Counted from the stretch's first letter, positions 44,477-56,436 are shown. The stretch is 64,000 bases of DNA from Lineus longissimus (GCF_910592395.1 NC_088320.1:9486001-9550000); one strand, 5' to 3'. Program-made: numbers and translations. Notes: generated by a model not told the origin, from the sequence alone.

Positions 44477-47400
44477 CTAGAATACTTCTCTTTTGAAATC
44501 AAAACCGAAGTGATTACACTTTTCGCCCAACAGATCGCCGAGAGCTGGTGGACCGCAGTAAAAGACAGTCACATCTCCTTTCTGCTCATCAGTGAAACTC
44601 TGGAACAATTTATCCCAGTCAGGGCGTCCTGCCTGCATCTGGGTCTTCAAACCTGTGATAACGTCCTCATTTTCCACTTCATACATTAGATCAAGCGCCA
44701 TCTGTAGGCCTATGGCCTTCACATCGTTCTTCTTGAGCAGTGATGTCAAATAAAGATGAATGTCAAGAAACTTTTCTAAATGACCCCCAGCAAGTTTCTT
44801 CTGTTGTGCTTCCAGTTGGGCCAAGATACTCAAGAACCAATCGAAGGCTTTTTGATCACGATTTATCCACATAAAATCCACCTTCTTTAACTTCATAATT
44901 GACTTGGGTAGCTCCGTCATCCACTCATGTTTGCAATTTGGACACTCTGCCATCGCTGCCGTGTATCTGTTCATGATGCTCTGTAAAATGCAGGCAAATG
45001 GTGTCACGCCTATACCGGCCGCCACCAGTACCGCGTGATCAGTGTTGAAGATATCAGTAGCAGGGGCCCCGTACGGTCCATCCAAGTAAACCTGAATGGC
45101 AGAGGCTCCGGACCTCTCCAAATCATTCGCGTCAGTCTTTGTTTGGGCTGATCCTACTGTTATTAGCATCGGCGCCTGGGCAACTTCATTCTTACGAGTG
45201 ATTTTATCATTAAACACCTTCACCACGTTAAGCTGATTATCTCTATCGCTAGAACTTTTCATACTCAACCCTTCCAATCTTGACCTCTCGACCACGCGCT
45301 GAACACTCTCCTTACGCATTCGTTTCTTCTGCTCTGTTTCGTTTTCGACTTTCATCCTCTGCTGATGAGTGCTGATGAACCTTCTCATTCCTTTTCGAGC
45401 GCTAGAAATCGCTCTGCTCGTTCTTTTGAAGTTAGTTGTGTTTTCTATCAACTCAAACAGTCGTTTTGTCCAGTTTCCCACGGCGCGGACGTGGAGCCAG
45501 ATGTACTCGCTCTCTTCTGGTGGACTACTGATGGTGAAGGGATGCCACTCATATCCAGCAACACTTGGAATATTCAGGAATACGTAATCTCCTGCTTTAA
45601 ATTTGAACTTCTTCGGCCGCTGTATTACTAAATGTGTTACATTGGAGGGAAGGGTTTTCCCATCTATCAGATATGTCTTGCCGAATCGCAATTCGTTAAC
45701 ACACTTCAATTTTAAGATGACCTCGATGAGGAGAACAAAGGCTGGACCGATGACCCATTTCCAAAAACTTGGTCCGTGTAGCACCAGCAGGATAACGTAT
45801 GCTATGTATAACTGGTGTGTAGCAAAGAATACTCCAAAATAACCGCGGCTTCGAATACATGGCAGTGCACATATGACCATGATAATGAGGATTAGTATCA
45901 ACAGATCACCGGTGATGAAGGCACTGCCCGCCACCCAACCGATCCCAGGTGCCGCCGTGAACAAATACTGTACATACGTAAACGTAGTAGAGGTTGTCAA
46001 AAGACCAATATTTACCAGATGCATTATGGTGTGGACGACGGAACAGCCAAAGATAACGAACCCGACCACTTTATGCGCCGCAATGTAACTGTCAAAGTTT
46101 ATAATCCGTGAGAGTACAGTACCGCGCAGGAAGGTTATTGTGTTGCGTAGCATTAACGTCAAGACGAATGCACTATTGAAGTTAAGCAGCTGCCCACAGC
46201 CTCTTGCGACTACGATAAAGCCATTAGAAGTTGACCAGTATCTGCTGGCTGCCTCAACAAACAAGCCTATGGATAAAAGCACGTACAGAATCCAGAAGAT
46301 CATGGAACTGACATTATTACGGAGAAACGACTTTGTAAATATTTGTGGACGTCTCCATTTTTTCTTCGTCGGCCTTTTAGCAGGCCTGAGCCAGTTTCCT
46401 GCACTTAAACTTAAATCGTCCGAAAGCATAGGATGCTTTTCGAACTGATGCTGCAATTCCTCGAATGTTATTGTTCCACTCTTGTCCTCATCAGCGTCGT
46501 CAAAGACCACTTTGACCAGGCGCTCAAACTGGTAGGGAGGAATCTGCAGACTGCTCTCGTCGAGGCAGTTTTTCAAATAGGTTTTTAATTCCTCTCTGTC
46601 GATAGTGCCGCTGTCATCCACATCATACAATCGGAATAAAAACTTCATCTTGTCAGTACGATCACCACTTATGAAGAAGGCAATGCCGTCGATCAGTTCA
46701 ACAAGGTCGAGCGACCCAGACTGATCTTTATCCAACATATTAAATATCCTGTCGACGAAGAAAGTGTTTTTGGCGCTCAGTGCGGATTTGAATTCAGTTT
46801 TTGTGATGATTCGTTTTTCGCCGGCGATCTTGGTGAACTGTTCGTCCATCCAGGCGAGGAGTTTAGCATTATGGTCCATACAGCTTATCTTCTCGAGACT
46901 TCTGTGTACCTCTGTCGTGGTAAGAGACCCATTGCCGTCACAGTCAAACAGCTCGAACATACATTTTAACGTATCTTTTCCCTTGGTAAGCACTTTCTTG
47001 AACTGTTCGATGTCGTATTCATCGTAGGGATCGCCACCAGTTGAGAAAACTTCATCAAGACGAGTCAGGGATTGCTCGTGTGAAGGCCGGCATTTTAGTT
47101 TCCCGAGAGCACCCATTACTTCACGCTTGCTTACTGAACCGCTCTCATCCGAGTCGAATACAATGAACACCTTGCTTGCAAATGTGTCTGACTTCCCAAA
47201 GAAATTAACAAACTGTTTCTTATTTATTCTATTTCTGCCACTTGCATAATCAGCTGGAAGGCATTCGTTTAGCCATGGAAAATGTGTAATGGTCTGGCGG
47301 CGCATGGCCCCTTGGTTGTGAAGTGACGTAGCCGAGTTGTTTGTGGCGGCTGCATCATTTGACCCGGCCGATTTCCTCGGTCTATCTTGGTTATCCATGT

Positions 47401-47968
47401 CCTCTGTAATTTTTTTACTCTCCTCTGCGTTAGTCGCCAAGCCATGAGTCGACTTGTTCACTGAAACTTCGCCAAAGACTCCCTCTTTCAGACCTCCTTC
47501 ACCGGAGGCTGACATTCCGGAGGGACTTGCGCCCAAAGAAATTGCGTCTTTCAATTCAGGAGCTGTAAGATTACCTGCGAATGCAGTGTGGTCCGAAGAC
47601 CTGTTGCCGATCGAAATAAGATCATGGGTATCACGACCACTCACCTCAACAACGGAAAGGTATTCAGCTGCCTCGTTTGGATTCAAAGATTGTGTAGTAC
47701 TATTTGGAACCGTGGGTTTTACATTAAGTACATTCGAGTCAATATTGATGAGAGACGATCTTCCTCTGGAATAGTCTGACGGGGTAGTTCTTTCATCAGA
47801 GCATTCTGTTTCAATTATGTTGGTTCCAGATTCACTTGAACACGTGTCGAACGTTCCACACGATTGTAACTGTGCATAAGGTACGACTTCCCCTACTGGT
47901 GGTATAGAGTCTGGTGGCTGGCCGTTAAACTTGCCACTCTCAATACGTTGATGCAGGACAACCGACAT
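44477..47968 (-). CDS. NOX5: NADPH oxidase 5-like calcium-regulated oxidase, single coding exon
   Basis: Intact 1163-residue protein that passes electrons from NADPH through FAD and two hemes to oxygen, making superoxide or H2O2 across a membrane under Ca2+ control (family knowledge). Seen here: a 250-residue Ser/Thr/Asn-rich N-terminal extension, then five canonical EF-hand loops starting at Asp272, Asp342, Asp413, Asp449 and Asp493. A ferric-reductase transmembrane region follows (about 553-755) with heme histidines His632, His646, His718 and His731. The FAD motif HPFT is at 809-812 and DGPYGAP at 963. NADPH motifs are GIGVTP at 985 and CGPP at 1138, with a terminal Phe. A basic insert (847-900) lies between the FAD and NADPH lobes. 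The ATG at 47968 (gccATGt) is the first in frame. An acceptor (catttcag) at 47981 implies a 5'UTR intron. Usual NOX5 is about 700-760 residues and multi-exonic. Confidence 0.95.
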   Translation of the reverse strand: MSVVLHQRIESGKFNGQPPDSIPPVGEVVPYAQLQSCGTFDTCSSESGTNIIETECSDERTTPSDYSRGRSSLINIDSNVLNVKPTVPNSTTQSLNPNEAAEYLSVVEVSGRDTHDLISIGNRSSDHTAFAGNLTAPELKDAISLGASPSGMSASGEGGLKEGVFGEVSVNKSTHGLATNAEESKKITEDMDNQDRPRKSAGSNDAAATNNSATSLHNQGAMRRQTITHFPWLNECLPADYASGRNRINKKQFVNFFGKSDTFASKVFIVFDSDESGSVSKREVMGALGKLKCRPSHEQSLTRLDEVFSTGGDPYDEYDIEQFKKVLTKGKDTLKCMFELFDCDGNGSLTTTEVHRSLEKISCMDHNAKLLAWMDEQFTKIAGEKRIITKTEFKSALSAKNTFFVDRIFNMLDKDQSGSLDLVELIDGIAFFISGDRTDKMKFLFRLYDVDDSGTIDREELKTYLKNCLDESSLQIPPYQFERLVKVVFDDADEDKSGTITFEELQHQFEKHPMLSDDLSLSAGNWLRPAKRPTKKKWRRPQIFTKSFLRNNVSSMIFWILYVLLSIGLFVEAASRYWSTSNGFIVVARGCGQLLNFNSAFVLTLMLRNTITFLRGTVLSRIINFDSYIAAHKVVGFVIFGCSVVHTIMHLVNIGLLTTSTTFTYVQYLFTAAPGIGWVAGSAFITGDLLILILIIMVICALPCIRSRGYFGVFFATHQLYIAYVILLVLHGPSFWKWVIGPAFVLLIEVILKLKCVNELRFGKTYLIDGKTLPSNVTHLVIQRPKKFKFKAGDYVFLNIPSVAGYEWHPFTISSPPEESEYIWLHVRAVGNWTKRLFELIENTTNFKRTSRAISSARKGMRRFISTHQQRMKVENETEQKKRMRKESVQRVVERSRLEGLSMKSSSDRDNQLNVVKVFNDKITRKNEVAQAPMLITVGSAQTKTDANDLERSGASAIQVYLDGPYGAPATDIFNTDHAVLVAAGIGVTPFACILQSIMNRYTAAMAECPNCKHEWMTELPKSIMKLKKVDFMWINRDQKAFDWFLSILAQLEAQQKKLAGGHLEKFLDIHLYLTSLLKKNDVKAIGLQMALDLMYEVENEDVITGLKTQMQAGRPDWDKLFQSFTDEQKGDVTVFYCGPPALGDLLGEKCNHFGFDFKREVF

Positions 47969-47980
47969 GGCCCCAGGTTT

Positions 47981-48543
47981 CTGAAATGTATGAAACGAGA
48001 ATCTATGAACAAAAAGAATTATGACATACAAGGAGTTCTGTATGTTATTGTAATGGATATATTATGCTACTTAAGTGCTTGCCGTCATGGAATCCTCCCC
48101 TAAAAGATATGAAACATCGTATACAATTAGGCAAACTAGACATTATATAGAGTCGTCCAGGCTAAAAGCTTCCCGTAGATGAAAGTTTGATATCTGAAAA
48201 ACGAATTGACACTCAGCATTCAGATCTTACAGACTTGGATTGTTTATGTTGTACACAAATTTAATAGATTTGCAGAGATAATCTTAGCACGGTGAGAAAA
48301 CTAAAACGGTTTGTCTAAAATTACAATTTCGTAACAACGTGATTTTATTCCCGGCCGAAGTCCTCAGTGTCTAAAACGATATAATGTTGAGGTAAAGATT
48401 CATTGCCCGAGATGCTATCATTGTGTTGGAACCATGTTATCACCTATATTGGTTGCCATGTGGATAACTTCATCAATTCAAAAAATGTCATACGCCATGC
48501 ACTCCTACAATTTTTCTAAAGGTTTTTTATACGTTTTGATATA
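47981..48543. other. NOX5-like 5'UTR intron and flank
   Basis: A minus-strand splice acceptor ends at 47981. The non-coding first exon and promoter must lie upstream, possibly beyond the pogo element that begins at 48544. Confidence 0.45.
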
Positions 48544-51078
48544 CAGTAAAATCACCTGTTATTGGTGGTTCTCAGAATTGTAGGCCCCAATATTGAAGGT
48601 ATTTTAGGCCCGGAATGGGGTATTATGTCGTTATGTTTGATAACATTGTGTGGTCAGTGAAGCAAACACAAAAAGGCTGTGCTGGCGTTGATTAGGCCGA
48701 AGTTACATAGACCTCATTCGTTCATTTCCCAGGACTCATTTTCCCCTTTTGCTTTCGTTCCTCTGTAAAAGCACGGCCTTGTGGCGTGCATTCACCGAGG
48801 AATGAAAGAAAAACCCGGAAAGTGACTCGTGGTAAATGAACGAATGAGGTCTATGTAACTTCGGCCTTACATGATGGAAATTTTTCTTTGATGCTCTTAT
48901 TTAACCTAGTAATCTTAGGGTTCAATTTCCTGTGGCCGAAGAAAAGGTCAAGGTACTTCATGTTGGCATTGACCCTTTCAAACTGACAATGCGTCTGCAC
49001 ATGCACTACCTTCTCTTGACCTCTCTCCTGATCTTCTGTGCAGGAGGGATAGACCCAGAAAACGATGAGAATGAGCCACAGGGACGTTTACCAAGACGGC
49101 ATAACAGCTACTCTGTTGCAGCCAGGCTTAGGCATGTCCTAGATTGTGAAGCTGCTATTGAACATGGTCATGTACGTGATGTTGCAGAGTATGCCAGGCG
49201 TTATCGCCTTGCGGAGACAAGTCTTAGACGATGGATTACTAATAGATACACGTCGATGGAACAGGCGGAAACTCATGGTGAATCAAGGCGGATTCGAGAC
49301 CAAGGACGGGGTTTGTGGCCTGAAGTTGAACAAAGAGTTCATGAGGATTTCCTGGATTACCGCCGTCGCACTCTTCCTATGTCTTGTATCGATTTACTGC
49401 AGGATTCTGAATGGCAGTTTCAACTTTGGTGGAATCAACTTGCCCCACAGCAGCGTGATGAACTTAGCTTTAAAAGGCCTGAGCTATCTCACTTTAGAGC
49501 ATCTGCAGGTTGGGTGCACAATTTTATGCAAAGAAAGCACATTTCAATCCGCCGAAAGACCAAGGACACTACTTGCTTACCAGCTAATGCAACTGAGCGT
49601 GTGCGTTTGTTTCAGCAAAATGTGAGGCATACTGTAGCTCAAAACCAAGTTAATGCTTTGTACAACATGAACGAAACGTTCGGGCAGTTGGACTTTCCGC
49701 CATTATACACTGCAGCGACCCGTGGGGAAAGGAACATTAATGTTAGATCGTCACTCGGAAACCCTAAACTTGGATGTACTGTTGCTCTTACAATAGGCAG
49801 TAATGGCGAGAAAATGCCAGCACATGTTGTCTTCAGAGAGCCGGGCTTCATCAGGCAGATTAGGGGTCTTCAAAATATTCCTGACAATGTGCGGGTGACG
49901 TCATCCCGGACTGGGTGGGAGAACAAGAACACACTACAGCATTGGCTGAATAAAGTCTTTTTACCTTTCCTCGGTGATATCCAACCAACTGAAAGGCTTT
50001 TGCTGCTGGATCGATTCCGGCCCCATATGGCTGATGATTTCTGCACACCCATTGTGGAGGCAGGTGTGGTAATAGATAACATCCCAGCTGGTTGCACGTC
50101 GCTATCCCAACCGCTGGACCTTACTATTATGCGTTCATTTAAGACGAATATGAGACGACACTGGAAGGAATTGAAACAACAGAATACCCTGGCTGATGGT
50201 GCCTGTGGTCGAATAACCTTACAGACTCTTTTGGGCATGATAGGTCGTGCATGGAATGATCTCCTTCCAGCATCAGCAGCAAAGGCCTTTCAGGTGGCTG
50301 GATTAACACCAGATGAAAATGGTCAATTCCGTAACATTGCTGACCTTCAGAATCCTCCACCACCAGTTGAAGATGAGGATGAGGACGGTCTAGAGTTCCA
50401 GGACTATGAATCAGATGGTGAATTAGAATAAATGTACGCTGTTTTGTGTTACTGAAAATCACGAGGTTCTGAAGGGTAATTTGGTCATTTGACACTGATA
50501 ACGAAGCTAAAATGCAGTCTGAATACCCACTTAAACGTTATTGTAACTGTTAGTAATACAAATGGCCCAGAAAAAGTGTCCAAACCCAGATTTTTACATG
50601 GATGGGATGAAGCCCAGACGAGCATCCACAGATCATAACCTGATGTTTCTAAATGTACACTTCAAATTCCTTACGAAGTCACAAAAGGTACAGTCTATTA
50701 CAACCTGCTAAGTCTTCTTCAGACCCATTTGAAAATCTGGGTCGGGACACTTTTTCTGGGCCACCCTGTAGAAAAATCCTTCCGTGCAGCCAGCAAGATT
50801 ATGAATCCTAATGCTGTTCAAATAAGCACAAGTTTATTGTTAGTGGAAATAAAACTTCCTCTTGTCAATTCTGCGTCACTCTGCGTGCACTGTGATCACA
50901 TTTCAGTACCAACTACACTCCACTGCCTTTCTTCACAATCACAGTTCAGCAGTTCCAAAGAGGTGGCCCAATGCTGACACATAATCGGCTATTACCCACC
51001 CCATCCTGGGCCTCAAATACCTTCAAAACCAGGGCCTACTACAATTCTGAGCACCACCAATAACAGGTGATTTTACTG
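48544..51078 (+). mobile_element. complete pogo/Tigger-like DNA transposon, 2535 bp
   Basis: The TIRs of about 85 bp start cagtaaaatcacctgttatt at left and end aataacaggtgattttactg at right. They continue with ggtggt, ctcagaattgtag and gaaggtattt. TA target duplications are at 48542-48543 and 51079-51080. One intact transposase frame lies inside. Located about 560 bp upstream of the NOX5-like coding exon. Confidence 0.92.
48989..50431 (+). CDS. pogo-type transposase, intact frame, first catalytic Asp replaced by Asn
   Basis: The first in-frame ATG is at 48989 (480 residues). An acceptor-like ttctgtgcag at 49033-49042 leaves open a spliced start near 49043. Residues about 30-85 form a helix-turn-helix (VAEYARRYRLAETSLRRW). 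Residues about 105-195 form a CENP-B/Tc5-type DNA-binding domain (FRASAGWVHNFMQRKHIS). The DDE_1 endonuclease domain spans about 215-440. In the family the first acidic residue lies in an N-M-D-E-T motif. Here it is NMNET, Asn228 (codon AAC at 49670). Asp341 (LLLDRFRPHM) and Asp377 (SLSQPLDLTI) are present. An acidic C-terminal tail follows. DNA cleavage should be lost or crippled while DNA binding may remain. Confidence 0.9.
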   Translation: MRLHMHYLLLTSLLIFCAGGIDPENDENEPQGRLPRRHNSYSVAARLRHVLDCEAAIEHGHVRDVAEYARRYRLAETSLRRWITNRYTSMEQAETHGESRRIRDQGRGLWPEVEQRVHEDFLDYRRRTLPMSCIDLLQDSEWQFQLWWNQLAPQQRDELSFKRPELSHFRASAGWVHNFMQRKHISIRRKTKDTTCLPANATERVRLFQQNVRHTVAQNQVNALYNMNETFGQLDFPPLYTAATRGERNINVRSSLGNPKLGCTVALTIGSNGEKMPAHVVFREPGFIRQIRGLQNIPDNVRVTSSRTGWENKNTLQHWLNKVFLPFLGDIQPTERLLLLDRFRPHMADDFCTPIVEAGVVIDNIPAGCTSLSQPLDLTIMRSFKTNMRRHWKELKQQNTLADGACGRITLQTLLGMIGRAWNDLLPASAAKAFQVAGLTPDENGQFRNIADLQNPPPPVEDEDEDGLEFQDYESDGELE

Positions 51079-53138
51079 TATATGGCGAAATGGTTTCAAA
51101 GTTTGTCTAAAACGTTTTTATATCTTATAACCAGGTTTCGAAATAATTATGAACGGAGAAGCACGAAGTCGTCGATATAATACATTTGCATACTTCGTAT
51201 TTCGTTGTTCGTAGCTTTTCGTCAAGTTTGCGAAACCTGCCGAACATACCCAAATTATTCAAAATTACCGGTTACTTCATAACATACAAGTACAATCCTT
51301 TGTTATCACGTTCTGTGAGGAAGCCCACAATGCACTGCGGTTTGAAGTGTAAGTACATTAATTCGGGCGACAAAACGCCGCGAGTGGGTGGGGAACATGG
51401 TATGCTAGTCCAAAGTCACAAGTCTAACTCGCCCCTTGATGAAAGTCTCACCTGGACCCCAGAGTCTCCTGTACTCGGCTTCAGAAATAAATGCCTTGGT
51501 CTTTCGGGCCGCTAGGCAAAACATGTTGGGCCTATTCTTTAATTTGCTTTGTAAATTTACTCCTGAGACCAGCCAGAATTTCCAGGTTAGATTTTTTTGC
51601 AAATTGGGTTATTTTGTATTTCTCATTGAAGCCCTTGGACATTGTTTGTACGTTTTTTCCATTTCTTTCTAATTATTCTATAAGCTGTAACCTGGCTCAT
51701 TTGAAGATATATAATACATGGAAAAATAAGCTGACGACGTCATCAAAATTCATAAAAAGATAAACTGTGCAGAGCGAATATTGTCCAAATCAACGCACTA
51801 TACAAATGTACTCCAATGAATTGGGACCAACTACTCTACTAAACTCCCGATCTAAGACAGATTGTGAATAGGCCGGGGATATTTGGCAAGACGCTAGCCG
51901 AACAAGCACCATTTTTTTGCCCTATGTGGAGAGCCTTGCCAAACAGGTAAAAAATTCCACCCTGTTTGGCGAGCCAGAGACTTTACAACACATTAGTCAA
52001 TCGGAGAGCAGCGACGTCATATACGAATTAATATATGCGCTTAATTAACAATGCATTTATGGGTACATTGTTAAGGTCCTTCGCTATAACTCCAGCAGTG
52101 TTGTTGACCGCTTTGCCATTGAATGATATTGAGCTCTTCGACAATATAAAAACGTCGGTGTTTGGTACATGTATTAAGCCGGGCTTGCCAAATAGTCACA
52201 TCCGTTTGAATATGCGTGTTGTCGTTGGGTGCCATTCAACATTGTTCAATCGGGATTGGCGACACCTGTTTGTCTAACGGACCGAGTTCGGCACGAAGAG
52301 TCGGACCGGAACCGCAGATCACTACGAAAGCCCAGTAAGGTTCATACTCAAAGTGCAATATTCAAAACTCGACCTGGCACGTTTGCGAATGTATGTTTGA
52401 GGTTTTCTAACTCGAAAATAACTTACCTACACTATTTAGGTTTACGGTTTAAGTATTTCATTGTTTCTTTTATCAAAGATTCGTTGCTAATAGACCTACA
52501 GTCTTATAGACAGGGAAATTGACCACTGGTAGAAGTATAGTGGTTTTAATTAGGTCATAAGTGATCAGTTCATTCCCAATGCCAACCACTGTCAATCAAC
52601 TTGCCACAAGACCGACAAGTTTGAGACCTAGACAGTGGCCTGTCCCATGTACATTGCACTGAGAGCGGTCCTACTCAAATTAATGAACTGGTCACACATC
52701 AGTGAGTCTAGAGTATACAACCGTCCAACCTTCTACCACGTGAAAAAAATAGTTGCTCTTAATCGTAAAGTTATTCTGCTCTTCGTGAAGGAACGGGTAA
52801 CCACCCCCTTGTCAGTTTAACTTTAGCCAAACAAAGACCTATCTGGTGGGCCAGGAGGATTGCCCCCTCCCCCTCATATAACAATACACAAAAACGTGGT
52901 TTCATGCAGATTTATGGCAAAATATGGCACAAAGCGGTGCCTTCCCACTCCCCCTCCCCCAGTGAGACTATTTGCCCGTCGACCCCTAAGCCCCTATTTT
53001 CCAAGAATGTTTGGAAATGTATTCTAATTCATGTACGTTTTTATCATGAAAATACTGTTTGAACGTTCCTCTTAAGTTTTCTAACGAACTCAAATGGACA
53101 AGAGCAGTGGCATAATTAAAAGCCAATGAACGACGGTT
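51079..53138. other. gene-poor stretch
   Basis: Only short frames without family resemblance. No repeat with clear borders was found. Confidence 0.4.
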
Positions 53139-53146
53139 ATTTTTTA

Positions 53147-53669
53147 GGCTTATTATAAACCGCGAGGTGCGGAATGCGAAATCGTGAGATGCCAACCTCG
53201 GTGAGAGTACCATGCACCACAGGATGTATTGCAAGTATGGAACATGAAAAGGCGAACATTCATGAGACGGAGGCTGTAATAGGGAGCTATCCTTGTTCTG
53301 ATTTGCCCATTGAAATAGACTCCATTGTGCGATGTGTGGAAGTTAACCTAATATTTTCAACCTAGTTTCGATGGTCAGACTATCCCGCGCTATTTTTAGG
53401 GATGTCTAGACGTTCACCAAAGTGCATGTCTTGTGTTATCGGTCAATCATGGTGACTTGTGCCGCCAGGCGTAACGGGAAAATAATCTTGATACATGCAG
53501 TATCATGAATCTGCATCTTCGGCCCTACTATCATTGAACGGAGAAGTGGACAGCAGCATCAGAAATGATGATTGTCATTGTCCCGGGAAGTAGAAAATCT
53601 TGTGGCAGAAAATAATGATAACTCATCTCTCGATTTCTCGATTTCTCATCTCGCGGTTTATAATAAGCC
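53147..53669. mobile_element. 523-bp hAT-like MITE with 8-bp target duplication
   Basis: TIR ggcttattataaaccgcgag and its complement. Exact duplication attttttA (a, six t, a) at 53139-53146 and 53670-53677. No transposase. Termini are related to the 99-bp hairpin at 16162. Confidence 0.85.
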
Positions 53670-53679
53670 ATTTTTTATG

Positions 53680-54560
53680 ATACATGTACTTCTGAAACAA
53701 GTTGTTTAATGTACAGGTATATAAATCTAGATTGCATGCATGATAAAACGCCATCTTAACATGATCTTTTTGTAACGAATGATTTGCATTGATAGCACCA
53801 AAACGGGCCTTAGGAAAACTAGCATTTGCTTTCTCTACCGATTTTGAAGCATTTGCTTGTACTCGTATGAATAAAACCGTAGCAAATGCTTGGAAATTTA
53901 AGTCTTTTCTTCAAGTCAAAGCAAACGCTTTTTAACCTCTAGAGTTTGCTTCGAAAGGGAGGAAATGCTTGTCTTCATATGAATAAAGCATAGCATATGA
54001 TTTTACTTGATAGGAAATGATTCAATTTTTAAAAGTTGTTCCTGAGGTGACTAGAAAATTGAAGTAAGAGGTTTGTTATCTAATGGCTGATTTTATGAGT
54101 TTCGAAAATTGTACCTGCCATGAAAGGAGCCATGTCACGTAGATACATATCATTCACTGCGTCGATTTTATGAGGCCACGTGTAGCGGAGGTCATAGCAT
54201 TTGACAATTTATTCGGAGGAGACTCGAGATTGGGCTTTGAACACGAAAGACCAAATGTTAAGTGTCACTTCATAATCTGCGAGAACTCAGGTTTCTGCCG
54301 GCGAGGTGGACGACAAATTTTTCTATCAAAGTAATCATTCCAAAACAATTGCAAAGGGGCTCTCCTTAGCATTATAGGCTCTACGATGTATAACGAGGCA
54401 AATCATTAAACGGATACAGGACATCCCCAGTTAGATGACAGATGAGTCGGATGATGATGAAGCGAGAGAATGTGTCAACGAGGACAGAACACTCCCGGGT
54501 CCTATGTTCCCCGGGTTATAGCCCCCCCCCCCCCCCCAATTATCAAATATGAAATGTACC
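53680..54560. other. intergenic, C-run at 54522-54537
   Basis: A run of about 16 C on the plus strand. No gene was recognised. Confidence 0.4.
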
Positions 54561-54620
54561 TCTATACAGGGTGTCTCATAAAAAAGGTAATCTGGGCGAA
54601 ATGGGTTAATATTGTAAAAA

Positions 54621-54910
54621 ACCATTCATTATGCAGCATTTGACGTTGCAGCACAATAAGGTAGAAGCTATGAGCTTTGTGTTGATACCATTGTGACGTC
54701 CATGAAGTCACGCATGACTGAGCACCATGGTCTTTAAAATGACTAGCAGAAATGAACTGGTTCGAAAACCATTCATTATGCAGCATTTGATGTTGCAGCA
54801 CAATAAGGTAGAAGTTATGAGCTTTGTGTTGATACCATTGTGACGTCCATGAAGTCACGCAAGACTGAGCACCGTGGTCTTTAAAATGACTAGCAGAAAT
54901 GAACTTGTTC
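54621..54910. repeat. 147-bp tandem duplication
   Basis: Two units from accattcattatgcagcatt to gcagaaatgaact, with a handful of differences. The minus strand has a 126-codon open frame because 147 is a multiple of three. Upstream acagggtgtctcataaaaa may be the end of a transposon. Confidence 0.88.
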
Positions 54911-55029
54911 CAAGTTGGGAAACTCCATGCAGTTGTCGTCACACATGGTTTATTGTCAATGATTTATTAATTTAAGAGTGTTATATCATAACTGGGAGGG
55001 GTATTTTTAGGCGCTTATGGCGGGCAAAG

Positions 55030-56335
55030 GATTAGCTCCGCATCACTAATTGACCAATCAGCGTAGGAAAGGAGTACTTTAAGAAATCAATGGGTGGTCT
55101 CACTGTCCAGTAGGGGTGCTATCTGTGCAATCATTATGTAATTTCTCTGATATCATAAATTAAAAGTTGTTTCTGACAAAAATTATGTTGACCTTTGAGC
55201 CACATATGTTCACCGGCGTGGATTTGGGGATCATATTAACCCGCTGAGCCGTGCACGGTGGTGGATCCGTGAAAAACGACCCAAAAACTTCAGCTCCCGA
55301 AACCCTACAATTGTCATGGTCATGACCTGTCAAAATTCTATGGCTTTATGCCCTGGGTAAGGTCTTTCTGCCCTGCTAAAATTAGGTTCGAGTGATATAC
55401 TGGTAAAAGTTATGGCAGTTGGTGTCTAAAGGAAAATCGCTTAAAATCTAATAGTGGTGTGTAGCCTATACCAAAAGTGGTCAAAACCTGAATGTTCGTG
55501 GAAAACAGCTTCCAGAGAGCAAATATAGCCCGGGTCAGTTCTGTAGGTGAGTTTTTCATGCTCTGGGGGTCTTCTCTGTCATGTTGAGATACCATTCATT
55601 GATGTAGCCATGTTTTCCTTACTTGGGGGTCATCTCAGAAGTACGGGAACTGGGTAAGGCTAGTTTGGCCAATTTAGCCTGGCGTCAAATTCGCTATACT
55701 CCGCTAAATCCCAAAATACTTGCCTATTTGACCCTGGTGTGTATCATAATGCACTTTGATCAATAGATAGGGACCACTTCTTTGCGGTGAGAGCAATTTT
55801 AAAATCATTGAATGAGATGTGTGTGATAATTTTGTGTCTAAGTTTTTCATAATGGAGCACAAAAGTGAAGGGGCCGGGGTAGCGGTCGGTAAAAATATGG
55901 AAAACAAGGACTTTTCCCACTATAGTGTCATACACTTCATTATCTTGATATTTTGTTGAGAAATACTTGAAACCCGTTTCTTGGATTTCTATTGGCAAAA
56001 TTAGCCATTATTTCAGAAAATGAGGCGTCAACTGGAAAATCTTCCGAAAGCGCGTTCTAGGCTCCGCATCACCAACTGACCAATCAGCCCGCTGAGCCGT
56101 GAAACGTGGTGCACGCGTGAAATTAAGACAATAACGATCCCAAAAACTTTAGACCTTCCAAACCCTGAAATTATCATGGTCATGACCTGTCAAAAATTCT
56201 ATGGATTTATGCCCTGGGTGAGGTCTTTCTGCCCTGCAAATATTAGGTTCGAGTGAGATATTGGGAGTTATGGCAGTTGATGTCTAAAGGAAAATGGCTT
56301 AAAATCTATTAGTGGTGTGTATAGTAGCCGTCGGA
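55030..56335 (+). repeat. diverged direct repeat about 300 bp long, copies about 0.85 kb apart
   Basis: Copies at about 55030-55475 and 56060-56335 share ctccgcatcac, gaccaatcag, tcatggtcatgacctgtcaa, gccctgggt, aggtctttctgccctgc and tctaaaggaaaat. The intervening DNA is unique. Confidence 0.75.
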
Positions 56336-56436
56336 AAAATCGACATCAGCACCATGACGTCAAGGGGTAGATTCTAGCTCCAGGAAAAGCCTTACTATAT
56401 ATATATATAGTGCGCCAATCTCCCGGTCTTCGGTCC

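Noticed and set aside
47969-48031. 21-codon extension of the NOX5-like frame upstream of the ATG
   Set aside because: No ATG, and a splice acceptor (catttcag) lies inside it, so it is probably intron.
48932-48988. Upstream extension of the pogo transposase frame
   Set aside because: It would start at GTG. The first ATG is at 48989, and a splice acceptor near 49042 is an alternative.
54562-54942. 126-codon minus-strand frame with an internal duplication
   Set aside because: The 147-bp tandem duplication is a multiple of three. No family resemblance and no start context.
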